Positions 24,016 to 32,898 are shown, counted from the first letter of the stretch. The stretch: 64,000 bases of DNA from an uncultured Oscillospiraceae bacterium (GCA_958448165.1 CAUDCW010000006.1:62001-126000), one strand, 5' to 3'. Made by a program: numbers and translations. The notes: generated from the letters alone by a model not told the origin.

Positions 24016-26787
24016 GTGATTAACTTGAAAGGCTCTGTATTTAAAAATATTGTCCGGGAAATATGGGATACAAAGGCGAGATTCTTATCTATCCTTGCAA
24101 TCATCGGACTGGGCGTTGGATTTTTTGTCGGCGTTAAGGCGGCAGGCCCGTCAATGATAAACACGCTTGTCAATTATGCAAGCGAGCAGAATATGATGGA
24201 CGTGCGCCTTGTGTCAAGCGTCGGCTTTGACGATGACGATGTTGCCGAGATTGAAAAAACTCAGGGTGTTGCACAGCTTCAGACAGGGTATTTTACCGAT
24301 GCGGTTATGAGCGACGGCAGTAAGAAAAGCGTTGTCAGGATTCACAGCCTCGGAGAGGACGACAAAATCAACGTTCCCGTGCTTGAAGAGGGCAGACTGC
24401 CGCAGAATTCGGGCGAAATCGTGGTTGAGAATGCATCGTATGCCAACCCGATTGAAATCGGCTCAAAGATAACGCTTGAAAATACGGTTGTGTCACGCAC
24501 AACCGGCGAAAAAGAGGAAATTCCGCTCAAATGTAGTGAATTCACGGTTGTCGGCAAGGTCAAGTCGCCGCTTTATATCTCGTTTCAAAAGGGCAACACA
24601 ACCGTCGGCAACGGCACAATATCCTATTATATGATGATCCTGCCGCAGGACTTTACAAGCGAGCGCTACACCGAGCTTTATCTTGTGTCGGACTATTCGG
24701 CAAGCGGCGGATATCCTTACAGCGATGAATATAACAGCGAAATCGACTCACTCACACAGCGGCTTGAAACCGTGTGTGACGAGCGTCTTGATGTGTTTGA
24801 CAAAAACGAAATAGAGCCGAAACGGCAGGAGGTTGCCGACGGCATAGAAGAGCTTAAGGACGCAATGGCAAAAACCGACGGCGAGCTTGAGAGCGTATAT
24901 AAGCAGATACAGCAATTGCAGACTCAGTATGAAAAGCAGGTTTTGCCGTCAGGCAATAAAGCTCTGATTGCCGGTACAAAGGCTCAGATTGATATCGCAA
25001 TGCAGCAGTATCAAAGCGGCAAAGCCGCCGCCGACGCAAAGTTTATGCAGGAAAAGCAGAACATTGCCGACGCACAAAAGCAGCTTGAGCAGTTCGACGA
25101 TATAAAGTCATTTGTCACAACAAGAGATGACAGCCCCGGTTACGCTGAATATCAGGATAACGCAGGTCGTGTTGATGCGGTTGCGACCGTTTTCCCTGTT
25201 TTCTTCCTGCTGGTTGCGGTTCTTGTCTGTGTTACGACTATGACAAGAATGGTCGAGGAACGCAGAACAGAAATCGGTATGTTCAAGGCGCTCGGCTATG
25301 CTAACGGCACGATAATCTCAAAATATGTCATATATTCAACTGTTGCAGGCGTTGTCGGCTGTGCCGCAGGCTGTGTACTGGGCTGTGTTTCACTGCCGAA
25401 TATTATCTTCTATGCCTACGCTATGTTATATCACATCAAGAATATGGATTCTGTAATACCGTGGGGATTTATTCTCGGCGGATTTGCCGTTTCTGTGCTT
25501 TGTACGGCGATGGTATCGTGGTTCACCTGCCGCAGTGAGCTAAAGCGCACTCCGGCAAGTCTTATGCGCCCCAAAACACCAAAGGCAGGCAAGCGAAATC
25601 TGCTTGAACGCATAGGCTTTATCTGGAGCAGAATGAAATTCACCTCGAAGGTGACAACGAGAAATCTGTTCAGATACAAGGCAAGGTTCTTTATGACCGT
25701 TCTCGGCGTTGCAGGCTGTACGGCGCTTATTGTGGCGGCTTTCGGTCTTATGGATGCAGTCGGCGGAATCGTTGACAAGCAGTTCGGCGAAATATGCCGA
25801 TATAATCTGAGTATAGTATTTTCCGAAAGCAAAACAGGCGATGACGCCGATAAGTTTATAGAGGAGCTGACAACTCAGTACAGCGTGAAAAACTCGATGC
25901 CCGTTTATCAGAACCAGGTTACGGTTTTTGATAACCGCAGCGATGCGACATACGGCGACACATATCTTGTCGTTCCGTCAGAACCCGACAGACTTCGTGC
26001 AACAATAGATCTGCACAGCAGAAAGACGGGCGAGGATATTGAGCTTGTGGACGGCGGCTGTGTTATGAGCGAAAAGCTTGCGGATAATATGGGACTTAAA
26101 ATCGGCGATGAATTTGAAATAAAGGATATCGACGATAAGGTGGTTAAGCTTAAGCTGTCATCAATCTGCGAAAACTATCTTTACAGCTATATCTATATTA
26201 CGCCGGAATATTACAACGAATGCTTCGGCGAGGACGTAAGCTACAATATGATAGACACAAGCTTTGATTACGGTGACGAGGACGAGCGCAACGCTCTTGC
26301 TCAGGAGCTGCTTAAAAACGACGAAATTGTCGCCGCAAACTACACCGATACAGGCATTGAAAACTTCAGAAAAATGCTGACAACGCTGAATTCGGTAGTG
26401 TGTGTGCTTATCGTCTGTGCGGCGGCGCTTGCGTTTGTTGTGCTTTACAACCTGACAAACATCAACATCGCCGAAAGAGCAAGAGAGATTGCGACAATAA
26501 AGGTCCTCGGCTTCTATAACCGTGAGGTCAGCGGATATATCTACCGTGAAAATGTTGTGCTCACCGTCATCGGGGCTTTGGCAGGGCTTGTGCTCGGCGT
26601 GTTCCTGACAAGCTTTATCGTGCACACGGTTGAGGTCGATATCGTGATGTTCGGCAGAGATATAATGCCGCAGAGCTTTTTGTATGCACTGGGACTTACA
26701 TTCCTGTTTGCGATAATTGTCAACTTCTTTATGTATTTCAAAATGAAGAAGATTGATATGGTCGAGTCGCTGAAGTCGATTGAATGA
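24016..26787 (+). CDS. FtsX-like ABC permease, large, with coiled coil
   Basis: A 923-residue permease with two FtsX modules: an N-terminal membrane helix (FLSILAIIGLGVGFFVGV), a large extracellular part, three helices at about 390-510, then a second anchor at about 560-585 (FFMTVLGVAGCTALIVAAFGL), another extracellular part and three helices near the C-terminus (about 790-915). A coiled coil rich in Glu, Gln and Lys lies at about 255-365. GTG 24016 and TTG 24025 are both possible starts; GTGAG upstream slightly favours TTG, which would give MKGSVF. Together with the ATPase it resembles peptide-sensing or lipoprotein/antimicrobial exporters of Firmicutes. Substrate unknown. Confidence 0.88.
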   Translation: MINLKGSVFKNIVREIWDTKARFLSILAIIGLGVGFFVGVKAAGPSMINTLVNYASEQNMMDVRLVSSVGFDDDDVAEIEKTQGVAQLQTGYFTDAVMSDGSKKSVVRIHSLGEDDKINVPVLEEGRLPQNSGEIVVENASYANPIEIGSKITLENTVVSRTTGEKEEIPLKCSEFTVVGKVKSPLYISFQKGNTTVGNGTISYYMMILPQDFTSERYTELYLVSDYSASGGYPYSDEYNSEIDSLTQRLETVCDERLDVFDKNEIEPKRQEVADGIEELKDAMAKTDGELESVYKQIQQLQTQYEKQVLPSGNKALIAGTKAQIDIAMQQYQSGKAAADAKFMQEKQNIADAQKQLEQFDDIKSFVTTRDDSPGYAEYQDNAGRVDAVATVFPVFFLLVAVLVCVTTMTRMVEERRTEIGMFKALGYANGTIISKYVIYSTVAGVVGCAAGCVLGCVSLPNIIFYAYAMLYHIKNMDSVIPWGFILGGFAVSVLCTAMVSWFTCRSELKRTPASLMRPKTPKAGKRNLLERIGFIWSRMKFTSKVTTRNLFRYKARFFMTVLGVAGCTALIVAAFGLMDAVGGIVDKQFGEICRYNLSIVFSESKTGDDADKFIEELTTQYSVKNSMPVYQNQVTVFDNRSDATYGDTYLVVPSEPDRLRATIDLHSRKTGEDIELVDGGCVMSEKLADNMGLKIGDEFEIKDIDDKVVKLKLSSICENYLYSYIYITPEYYNECFGEDVSYNMIDTSFDYGDEDERNALAQELLKNDEIVAANYTDTGIENFRKMLTTLNSVVCVLIVCAAALAFVVLYNLTNINIAERAREIATIKVLGFYNREVSGYIYRENVVLTVIGALAGLVLGVFLTSFIVHTVEVDIVMFGRDIMPQSFLYALGLTFLFAIIVNFFMYFKMKKIDMVESLKSIE

Positions 26788-26839
26788 TATAACTTCCGCT
26801 TGACAATATTGCTATATACGTATAATATTCATATAATAC

Positions 26840-27017
26840 TAAGGAAACACTGAATAAATCACGCTTAAAAGCTGTTTGCACATCTTGCTTGCATATTTTC
26901 CGTCAGCCTGACCAAAAAATCCTCGTAATGCGACAGCATTACTGCGGTTTGTTTGTCCAACCTGACGAAAAATCTGACGGCGCAATATGCACAAACGATT
27001 TAATCAGTGTTTCCCTA
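26840..27017. mobile_element. 178-bp MITE, copy 1
   Basis: Starts TAAGGAAACACTGAATAAATC and ends with its imperfect complement (ATTTAATCAGTGTTTCCCTA), giving ~20-bp terminal inverted repeats. Inside, CCGTCAG and CTGACGG pair and GTAATGC/GCATTAC forms a perfect central hairpin. No protein is encoded. A second copy lies at 27930-28107, about 95% identical by eye, with equal length. It separates the FtsX permease from the cyclophilin gene. Confidence 0.85.
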
Positions 27018-27037
27018 AATAAGAAAGGGCGATTCAT

Positions 27038-27559
27038 ATGTCACAAAATCCTGTAGTTACTTTTACAATGGAAAACGGCAAAACCTTTAAGGCGGAGCTT
27101 TATCCCGAAATTGCACCGAATACGGTCAACAACTTTTTGAGTCTTGTAAACAAAGGCTTTTACAACGGCCTTACCTTCCACCGTGTAATATACGGCTTTA
27201 TGATTCAGGGCGGCTGTCCCAAAGGTACAGGCACAGGCGGACCGGGTTACAGCATTAAGGGTGAGTTCAGCACAAACGGATTTAAAAACGATTTGAAGCA
27301 CACCGAGGGAGTGCTGTCGATGGCAAGGTCAATGATGGCAGACAGCGCAGGCTCACAGTTCTTTATTATGCACAAGAAAGCGCCGCACCTTGACGGTCAG
27401 TACGCAGCCTTCGGCAAAATTATTGACGGTATGGACGTTGTAAACGAGATTGCCGAGTGCGACACGGACTACGCCGACAAGCCGCTTGACCCGCAGGTTA
27501 TTAAGAGCGTAACAGCCGAAACCTTCGGCGTTGACTACCCCGAGCCGGAAAAGGCATAA
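27038..27559 (+). CDS. Cyclophilin-type peptidyl-prolyl cis-trans isomerase
   Basis: A 173-residue cytoplasmic cyclophilin that catalyses proline isomerisation during folding. Active-site and binding motifs are LTFHRVIYGFMIQGG (catalytic Arg), TGTGGPGY, ARSMMADSAGSQFFI and HLDGQYAAFGKI. AAAGGGCG precedes the ATG by eight bases. The MITE ends 20 bp upstream, so its terminal region may now supply the leader. A terminator follows. Confidence 0.93.
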   Translation: MSQNPVVTFTMENGKTFKAELYPEIAPNTVNNFLSLVNKGFYNGLTFHRVIYGFMIQGGCPKGTGTGGPGYSIKGEFSTNGFKNDLKHTEGVLSMARSMMADSAGSQFFIMHKKAPHLDGQYAAFGKIIDGMDVVNEIAECDTDYADKPLDPQVIKSVTAETFGVDYPEPEKA

Positions 27560-27586
27560 ACAGAGCTTTGAATTTAAAATGATGAA

Positions 27587-27632
27587 AAAGACTGAAATGC
27601 ATTGACTTTACAAGCACTTCAGTCTTTTTTTA
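27587..27632 (+). terminator. Terminator of the cyclophilin gene
   Basis: AAAGACTGAAATGC (27587-27600) pairs with GCACTTCAGTCTTT (27614-27627, one mismatch), followed by a T run. Confidence 0.85.
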
Positions 27633-27650
27633 AGTCAAAATTTGTTCGGT

Positions 27651-27678
27651 TGATACTAATTGATATCAATAAGTATCA
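27651..27678. promoter_or_regulatory. 28-bp near-perfect palindrome (candidate operator)
   Basis: TGATACT and AGTATCA arms flank the perfect core ATTGATATCAAT; only one base pair of the whole dyad is mismatched. TGATA-rich dyads of this kind recall Fur/DtxR-type operators, but no regulated gene follows before the MITE at 27930. Confidence 0.5.
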
Positions 27679-27749
27679 GTTTTTTGCTGAACATAAAGCT
27701 ATGGATTCCGGCTTTCTCTGCATAACTTTTACTTGTTTAACAAATTTTG

Positions 27750-27778
27750 TTGAATGTTAAAATAATTTGTAGTATTAT
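27750..27778 (+). promoter_or_regulatory. Sigma-A-like promoter without an obvious gene
   Basis: TTGAAT (27750-27755), 17 bases, TATTAT (27773-27778). Downstream, 27779-27929 contains no convincing coding sequence and is cut by MITE copy 2, so the promoter may be an orphan. Between the MITE and the ABC-2 operon (28108-28341) I see only TGTGCTATCAT near 28261, a possible extended -10. Confidence 0.5.
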
Positions 27779-27929
27779 TTAAAATGCGGTTAAGCTGTGC
27801 AAAGGCTTATGTCAATATACGGTTGCGTTTGCAATTTTTGCGCAGGCAAAGTAAAGTACTCATATTTTCAGCCTCATTCCTGAGCTGTCGGCGGGGTCGT
27901 TGTCAGCCGATAATTCAGTCCCTGAGATT

Positions 27930-28107
27930 TAAGGAAACACTGAATAAATCACGCTGGAAGCTGTTTGTGCATCTTGCTTGCATATTTTCCGTCAGCCTGA
28001 CCAAAAAATCCTCGTAATGCGACAGTATTACTGCGGTTTATTTGTCCAACCTGACGAAAAATCTGACGGCGAAATATGCAAAAACGATTTAATCAGTATT
28101 TCCTTAA
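27930..28107. mobile_element. 178-bp MITE, copy 2
   Basis: Same orientation and length as copy 1 at 26840-27017, with the same terminal inverted repeats and inner hairpins. In the central hairpin GCATTAC is changed to GTATTAC, which still pairs as G-T. A truncated end of the same family lies at 46311-46340. Confidence 0.85.
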
Positions 28108-28341
28108 GCCTTGAGCCGTGTCTTTAATACACAGCTTTTACCGTATTCTTACCGCGGCAATTTCCCGAAAACAGTTTGCAAAAAAACTGCCGCATACCGA
28201 AAAAATGCAACCACGATTTACACGTGTGCAAACCCGAGCTTGCAGATAATTGCTTTTCGGTGTGCTATCATTGTGTCGTGTTTTTACGAACAAGCAAGCT
28301 TGCAAATGTAAAAATGCGGCTGAAAGGAAAGGTGAGAACAA

Positions 28342-29355
28342 ATGATTTATGTTGACAGCATAAGAAAAGAATTTAAAAAGACTATAAAGCAGCCGGGTCT
28401 GCTCGGCAGCGTAAAGTCACTGTTCAAGCCGAAAACAGAGAAGGTTGTGGCTGTTGATGATATTTCATTCCATGTGCCGAAGGGTGAAATACTCGGCTTT
28501 ATCGGTCCGAACGGCGCAGGAAAATCAACGGTTATCAAAATGCTCACGGGTATTCTCACACCGACCGCCGGTGCCTGTACCATTGACGGCAGAAATCCGC
28601 AGAAGGACAGAAAAAGCTATGTCAAGGAAATCGGTGTTGTTTTCGGTCAGCGCACCCAGCTTTGGTGGGATCTTCCGCTTTGCGAAACCTATGCGGTTCT
28701 GAAAGAGATATACGAGGTGGAGGACAGCGCATACAAAAAGAAAATGGATCTGCTAAACGAGGTTCTTGATTTGCAGGACTTTATCAAAAGTCCTGTTCGC
28801 ACTCTGTCGCTCGGTCAGCGAATGAGAGCGGATATAGCCGCATCATTGCTGCACAGTCCAAAGGTTTTGTTCCTTGACGAGCCGACCATTGGACTCGACG
28901 TTGTTGTCAAGGACAATATCAGACGAGCCATAGCACAGATAAACGAAGAGGAGCAGACTACCGTTATCCTCACAACCCACGACCTGAGCGATATTGAGCT
29001 TTTGTCAAAGCGTATCGTAATGATTGACAAGGGCAAGAACGTGTTTGACGGAACGGTTGACGAGCTTAAGTCAAATTACGGTCAGAGCAGGGAGCTGCAC
29101 TTTGAGCTTCGTGACGAAAACAACCTTGAAAAGCTTGAGTACAAGCCGCACTTTAAACTGTCGGACGATGATATTAGCGTAAAAAAGGATGCATGCAAGG
29201 TGGCTGTCCGCTTCAACAGCGATGCGGTGCCGGTGGGCGATATGCTCTCCTACACGCTTTCAACCGTCCAAGTAAACGACATAAGCGTGAGGGACGCCGA
29301 TATTGAGGAAATTATCCGACGCCTTTATAAAAAAGAGGTGACGGCGGATGCGTAG
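28342..29355 (+). CDS. ABC-2 type exporter ATP-binding protein
   Basis: A 337-residue ATPase with Walker A GPNGAGKST, Q-loop VFGQRTQLWW, signature LSLGQRMRADIAASLL, Walker B VLFLDEPTIGLD and TTHDLSDIELL. The C-terminal ~90 residues form the accessory domain typical of drug/polysaccharide ABC-2 exporters. GAAAGGAAAGGTGAG precedes the ATG. It overlaps the first permease gene by eight bases; three genes form one exporter operon. Substrate unknown. Confidence 0.92.
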   Translation: MIYVDSIRKEFKKTIKQPGLLGSVKSLFKPKTEKVVAVDDISFHVPKGEILGFIGPNGAGKSTVIKMLTGILTPTAGACTIDGRNPQKDRKSYVKEIGVVFGQRTQLWWDLPLCETYAVLKEIYEVEDSAYKKKMDLLNEVLDLQDFIKSPVRTLSLGQRMRADIAASLLHSPKVLFLDEPTIGLDVVVKDNIRRAIAQINEEEQTTVILTTHDLSDIELLSKRIVMIDKGKNVFDGTVDELKSNYGQSRELHFELRDENNLEKLEYKPHFKLSDDDISVKKDACKVAVRFNSDAVPVGDMLSYTLSTVQVNDISVRDADIEEIIRRLYKKEVTADA

Positions 29356-30166
29356 ATTTTTAAGAATTTATCTGCCGTTTTCAAAGGCGGGCATTCAGGA
29401 GATGATGGCGTATCGCTTTAACTTCTTCTTTCATCTGCTGGGCGAAATGCTCTCATGCTTTGTAATGTACTTTGTGTGGCTTGCGGTTTTTGAAAGCTCC
29501 GACAGCTCGACCTTTATGGGCTTTTCGATGACGGATATGACGGTTTATCTGTTTATATCGTTTATGGCAAGCTTTCTGACATACAGCGACGGAGCAATTA
29601 ATATCGGCGAGGAAATCCGTGACGGCTCAATAGTTATGCGAATGATAAAGCCGGTAAACTTTGATATGTATTTTTTGTTTCACGAACTTGGCAGCCGTGT
29701 GGTAGTGGCCGGCATTGTGCTTGTGCCGATGTGCATCGGCGTGGAGCTATACAAATTTTTCGTCACCGGTGCGGTGATGTTCAGCCTGCCGAACTTTGCA
29801 CTGTTTATGGTAAGCCTTATTTTAGCTTATCTTGTTTCGTTTTACTCTAACGTATGCTACGGCTTTCTGGCGTTTTTTCTCAAGAATCTCTGGGGTTCAA
29901 GCGTGCTGAAGGATGCGGTGATAAGCTTTTTGTCGGGCTCAAAGATTCCGCTTGCGTTTATGCCGCCGGTGCTTAAGACTGTGCTTTCAGTTCTGCCGTT
30001 TGCATCGTTAAGCTACACCCCCGTTATGCTTTATATGGGTCTTTATGATGCGCCGACTATTATATGGAGCGTGTCGCTTCAGGTTTTCTGGCTCGTGTTC
30101 TTCTGGGGACTGAGCAAGCTTATCTGGCGCCTTGCGACAAAGCGCCTTTGCGTGCAGGGAGGTTGA
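29348..30166 (+). CDS. ABC-2 family permease (first of pair)
   Basis: A 272-residue membrane protein with six hydrophobic segments and the DUF990-like opening RIYLPFSKAGIQEMMAYRFNF. Proteins of this type occur in pairs with the ATPase above. The start overlaps the ATPase stop, and GAGGTG lies within the ATPase coding end. The next permease follows after 4 bp. Confidence 0.88.
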   Translation: MRRFLRIYLPFSKAGIQEMMAYRFNFFFHLLGEMLSCFVMYFVWLAVFESSDSSTFMGFSMTDMTVYLFISFMASFLTYSDGAINIGEEIRDGSIVMRMIKPVNFDMYFLFHELGSRVVVAGIVLVPMCIGVELYKFFVTGAVMFSLPNFALFMVSLILAYLVSFYSNVCYGFLAFFLKNLWGSSVLKDAVISFLSGSKIPLAFMPPVLKTVLSVLPFASLSYTPVMLYMGLYDAPTIIWSVSLQVFWLVFFWGLSKLIWRLATKRLCVQGG

Positions 30167-30170
30167 TGAT

Positions 30171-30974
30171 ATGCTGAAATATATAAAAAGAATGGCCAGA
30201 ATGCACCGCATATTCATAGCGCAGGATCTGAAAAAGCTTATGGAATATAAGGTGGACTTCCTTACGGGAATGTTCGGCTTTATAGTGTATCAGACAATCA
30301 ATATCCTGTTCTTGTGGATAATCTTCAGCGGTATTCCGGCACTTCACGGCTGGAGCTATGACGAAATAATCTTTATCTACGGCTTTTCTCTGCTGCCTAA
30401 GGCGATTGACCATCTGTTCTTTGACAATCTGTGGAGCGTCGGCTACTGGCTTGTTGCAAAGGGCGATTTTGACAAGTACCTCACAAGGCCGCTAAATCCG
30501 CTGCTCACGGTGCTGGTTGAAAAGTTCTGCGTTGACGCCGCAGGTGAATTTATTGTCGGTATTGCGCTTATCGCCGTAACGATAGGCAAGGTGTCGATTC
30601 AGTGGAGCGTTATGAACGTTCTTCTGTTTTTTCTTATCCTGCCGTTTGCAACGCTCATATATACCGGTATAAAAACGATTACAGCTTCTCTTGCGTTCTG
30701 GACGAAACGCAGCGGACACATAATCCACGTTTTTTACCTGATGAACGATTTTGCAAAGTATCCGACTTCAATTTATAACGACGTTATCCGCAATGTGATT
30801 ACATATATCATTCCGTTTGCGTTTACGGCATTTTATCCTGCGAGCTATTTCTTAACCGGCGAAAATCCGCTGTTCAATCTCGGCGGAACGGTTATAGCCG
30901 CCATTGTGCTTATGACAATAGGCATCCTTATCTGGAATAAGGGCGTCAAGTGTTATGAAAGTGCAGGAAGCTGA
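30171..30974 (+). CDS. ABC-2 family permease (second of pair)
   Basis: A 267-residue, six-segment membrane protein (KYIKRMARMHRIFIAQDLKK at the N-terminus, FPLLFLWIIFSG-like helix, C-terminal VIAAIVLMTIGILIWN). ATG 30171 is chosen because GGGAGG lies eight bases before it; the longer frame overlaps the first permease. With its partner it should form the heterodimeric channel of the exporter. Confidence 0.86.
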   Translation: MLKYIKRMARMHRIFIAQDLKKLMEYKVDFLTGMFGFIVYQTINILFLWIIFSGIPALHGWSYDEIIFIYGFSLLPKAIDHLFFDNLWSVGYWLVAKGDFDKYLTRPLNPLLTVLVEKFCVDAAGEFIVGIALIAVTIGKVSIQWSVMNVLLFFLILPFATLIYTGIKTITASLAFWTKRSGHIIHVFYLMNDFAKYPTSIYNDVIRNVITYIIPFAFTAFYPASYFLTGENPLFNLGGTVIAAIVLMTIGILIWNKGVKCYESAGS

Positions 30975-30988
30975 ATAGAATTTTCCGG

Positions 30989-31018
30989 GAGGAGCTTTTA
31001 ACGAAGCTCCTCTTTTTT
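30989..31018 (+). terminator. Terminator of the ABC-2 exporter operon
   Basis: GAGGAGCTT (30989-30997) pairs with AAGCTCCTC (31004-31012), followed by six Ts. Confidence 0.9.
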
Positions 31019-31027
31019 AATAACCCA

Positions 31028-31077
31028 TTGACAAATATCTATGTGAGAGCTATAATGTCATATAGAAATTTATCTAT
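31028..31077 (+). promoter_or_regulatory. Consensus promoter and ArsR operator of the ars operon
   Basis: TTGACA (31028-31033), 17 bases, TATAAT (31051-31056): a full sigma-A consensus. Directly downstream ATAGAAATTTATCTAT (31062-31077) is an imperfect palindrome, repeated in inverted sense at 31450-31465 with 14 of 16 matches. Position and repetition fit an ArsR operator overlapping the transcription start. Confidence 0.85.
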
Positions 31078-31091
31078 TGGAGGCTGTCTGC

Positions 31092-31394
31092 TTGAATTTA
31101 GATGAGAGAAAAACCGCTTTGATTTTCAAGGCGTTCTGCGATGAAAACCGCATACGAATAATAAAAATGCTTCAAAGCGGCGAGAAATGCGCCTGCAAAT
31201 TGCTTGAAGAAATCAATATAACACAGCCTACACTGTCGCATCATATGAAAATTCTTTGTGATTCCGGCATTGTTGTCGGTCGCAAAGAGGGCAAATGGAC
31301 ACACTATTCGATTTCTTGCGACGGAGCAGAATATGCAGTAAACTGTCTGAAGGCACTGACAACTATTGATGTGAAATGTGAAGATAAGTCGTGA
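31092..31394 (+). CDS. arsR: ArsR/SmtB-family metalloid-responsive repressor
   Basis: A 100-residue winged-helix repressor. KCACKLLEE is the alpha-3 metal site of ArsR (C-x-C motif that binds arsenite or antimonite), and QPTLSHHMKILCDSGIV is the recognition helix. The start is TTG 31092 because GGAGG lies eight bases before it; TTG 31077 has no ribosome binding site and overlaps the operator. It should repress itself and the downstream arsP-trx-arsC genes until arsenite binds. Confidence 0.92.
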   Translation: MNLDERKTALIFKAFCDENRIRIIKMLQSGEKCACKLLEEINITQPTLSHHMKILCDSGIVVGRKEGKWTHYSISCDGAEYAVNCLKALTTIDVKCEDKS

Positions 31395-31449
31395 TGTGAA
31401 GATTGATATATCAATTGTTTTTCCTCACGGCTTATTGCATCCTCATTAC

Positions 31450-31465
31450 ATAGATATATTTCAAT
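31450..31465 (+). promoter_or_regulatory. Second ArsR-type operator before arsP
   Basis: ATAGATATATTTCAAT matches the reverse complement of the box at 31062-31077 in 14 of 16 bases. It lies 25 bp before the arsP start and would allow separate control of the permease, although no strong promoter is visible here. Confidence 0.5.
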
Positions 31466-31489
31466 TTAACTATATGAAAGGGGCTTTAT

Positions 31490-32503
31490 ATGGAAGCGAT
31501 AAAATCCGTTTGGGATTTCATTCAAAGCGAAATCCTCGGTATGGGGTGGCTGAACAGGCTTATAAGTACAGTTCTGAATGCCTGTGGCTTAGACACGGCA
31601 GACAGGATCGGCGGCAGTGTTCAGTTCTTTATCTACGATACCGTTAAAATAATGGTTCTCTTGGGAATTTTGATTTTGTTTATCTCATATATTCAAAGTT
31701 ACTTCCCGCCCGAGAGGACAAAGAAGATACTCGGAAGATTTCACGGGATATGGGCAAACATAATCGCCGCATTGCTCGGAACAGTAACTCCGTTCTGCTC
31801 TTGCTCATCTATCCCGCTGTTTATCGGATTTACAAGTGCAGGACTTCCGCTTGGGGTTACATTCTCTTTCCTCATCTCCTCTCCGATGGTTGACCTCGGG
31901 AGCCTTGTACTGCTGATGAGTATTTTCGGCTGGAAGGTAGCCGTTATCTATGTTGTGCTTGGCCTTGTAATTGCGGTTGCAGGCGGTACGCTGATTGAAA
32001 AACTTCACCTTGAAAATCAGGTTGAAGAATATATACGTAACGGTCGGTCGATTGATATTCCACAGGAGGAATTGCATTTCAAAGACCGTTTGAAATATGC
32101 GTGGGAGCAGGTGGTTTCAACTGCTAAGAAGGTTGCCCCCTATGTCTTGATCGGTGTAGGCATCGGAGCAATTATTCATAACTGGATTCCCGAAGATTTC
32201 ATTGTTGCGCTGCTCGGCGATAACAACCCATTCGGTGTTATTCTGGCAACTGTTGCCGGCGTTCCTATGTATGCTGATATATTCGGCACAATACCGATTG
32301 CCGAGGCTCTGCTTGCAAAAGGCGCATTGCTCGGCGTGGTGCTGTCTTTTATGATGGCAGTTACAACGCTTTCATTGCCGTCAATGATTATGCTGCGCAA
32401 AGCGGTAAAGCCGAAGCTGATCGGTATCTTCATTGCAATATGTACTGTTGGTATTATTGTTGTCGGTTATTTCTTCAACGCTATACAATATATTTTAATA
32501 TAA
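31490..32503 (+). CDS. arsP: ArsP-type permease (UPF0718/DUF318 family)
   Basis: A 337-residue, roughly eight-helix permease with the family signature TPFCSCSSIPLF at about 100-111 and a second conserved GVPMYADIFGTIP in the C-terminal half. Characterised ArsP proteins export trivalent organoarsenicals; related ones are found beside thioredoxin-like proteins and ArsC in anaerobes. AAAGGGG precedes the ATG. Context supports metalloid export; the exact species exported is not known. Confidence 0.87.
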   Translation: MEAIKSVWDFIQSEILGMGWLNRLISTVLNACGLDTADRIGGSVQFFIYDTVKIMVLLGILILFISYIQSYFPPERTKKILGRFHGIWANIIAALLGTVTPFCSCSSIPLFIGFTSAGLPLGVTFSFLISSPMVDLGSLVLLMSIFGWKVAVIYVVLGLVIAVAGGTLIEKLHLENQVEEYIRNGRSIDIPQEELHFKDRLKYAWEQVVSTAKKVAPYVLIGVGIGAIIHNWIPEDFIVALLGDNNPFGVILATVAGVPMYADIFGTIPIAEALLAKGALLGVVLSFMMAVTTLSLPSMIMLRKAVKPKLIGIFIAICTVGIIVVGYFFNAIQYILI

Positions 32504-32522
32504 CATACGGAGGTAGTTTATT

Positions 32523-32897
32523 ATGTCATTGTTTAACTTTGGTAAGAAAAAGGAAGAAAAGAAAGCCCCTGATTGTGTCTGCAGCTGCGGCTGCTCTTCA
32601 AGCGACGAAAGCGAAATCACAAGTGATTGTTGCTGTGATGTAAAAGACGGTATTTGCTGCATAAAAGTATTGGGTGCAGGGTGCAAATCCTGCCACGAGC
32701 AATATGAAAATGCCAAAGAAGCAGTTAAAGCAATGGGTTTGTCTGTGGAAGTGGAGTATATCACCGATATGCAGAAAGTTATGGAGTACGGTGTTATGAG
32801 TATGCCGGCACTTGTTGTAAATGAAAAGGTTGTGTCACAGGGCAAAGTGCTGAAGCCGGCTGATGTAGAAAAAATACTTGAAAAGTTTGGGGGTTGA
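32523..32897 (+). CDS. Thioredoxin-fold redox protein with Cys-rich N-terminus
   Basis: The C-terminal ~80 residues are a small thioredoxin-like domain with active site GAGCKSCHEQ and cis-Pro MSMPALVV, the TM0996/MTH895 family. Before it lies a ~45-residue segment with eight cysteines (CVCSCGC ... CCCDVKDGICC), unusual for the family and a likely metal- or arsenite-binding tail. AACGGAGG lies upstream. The gene stands between arsP and arsC and ends one base before the arsC start, so it probably reduces ArsC or shuttles As(III) to the permease; both are inference. Confidence 0.85.
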   Translation: MSLFNFGKKKEEKKAPDCVCSCGCSSSDESEITSDCCCDVKDGICCIKVLGAGCKSCHEQYENAKEAVKAMGLSVEVEYITDMQKVMEYGVMSMPALVVNEKVVSQGKVLKPADVEKILEKFGG

Positions 32898-32898
32898 T

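Noticed and set aside
27784..28017. 77-codon frame running from the orphan promoter into MITE copy 2
   Set aside because: It has no ribosome binding site, no family resemblance, and its C-terminal half is encoded by the mobile element.
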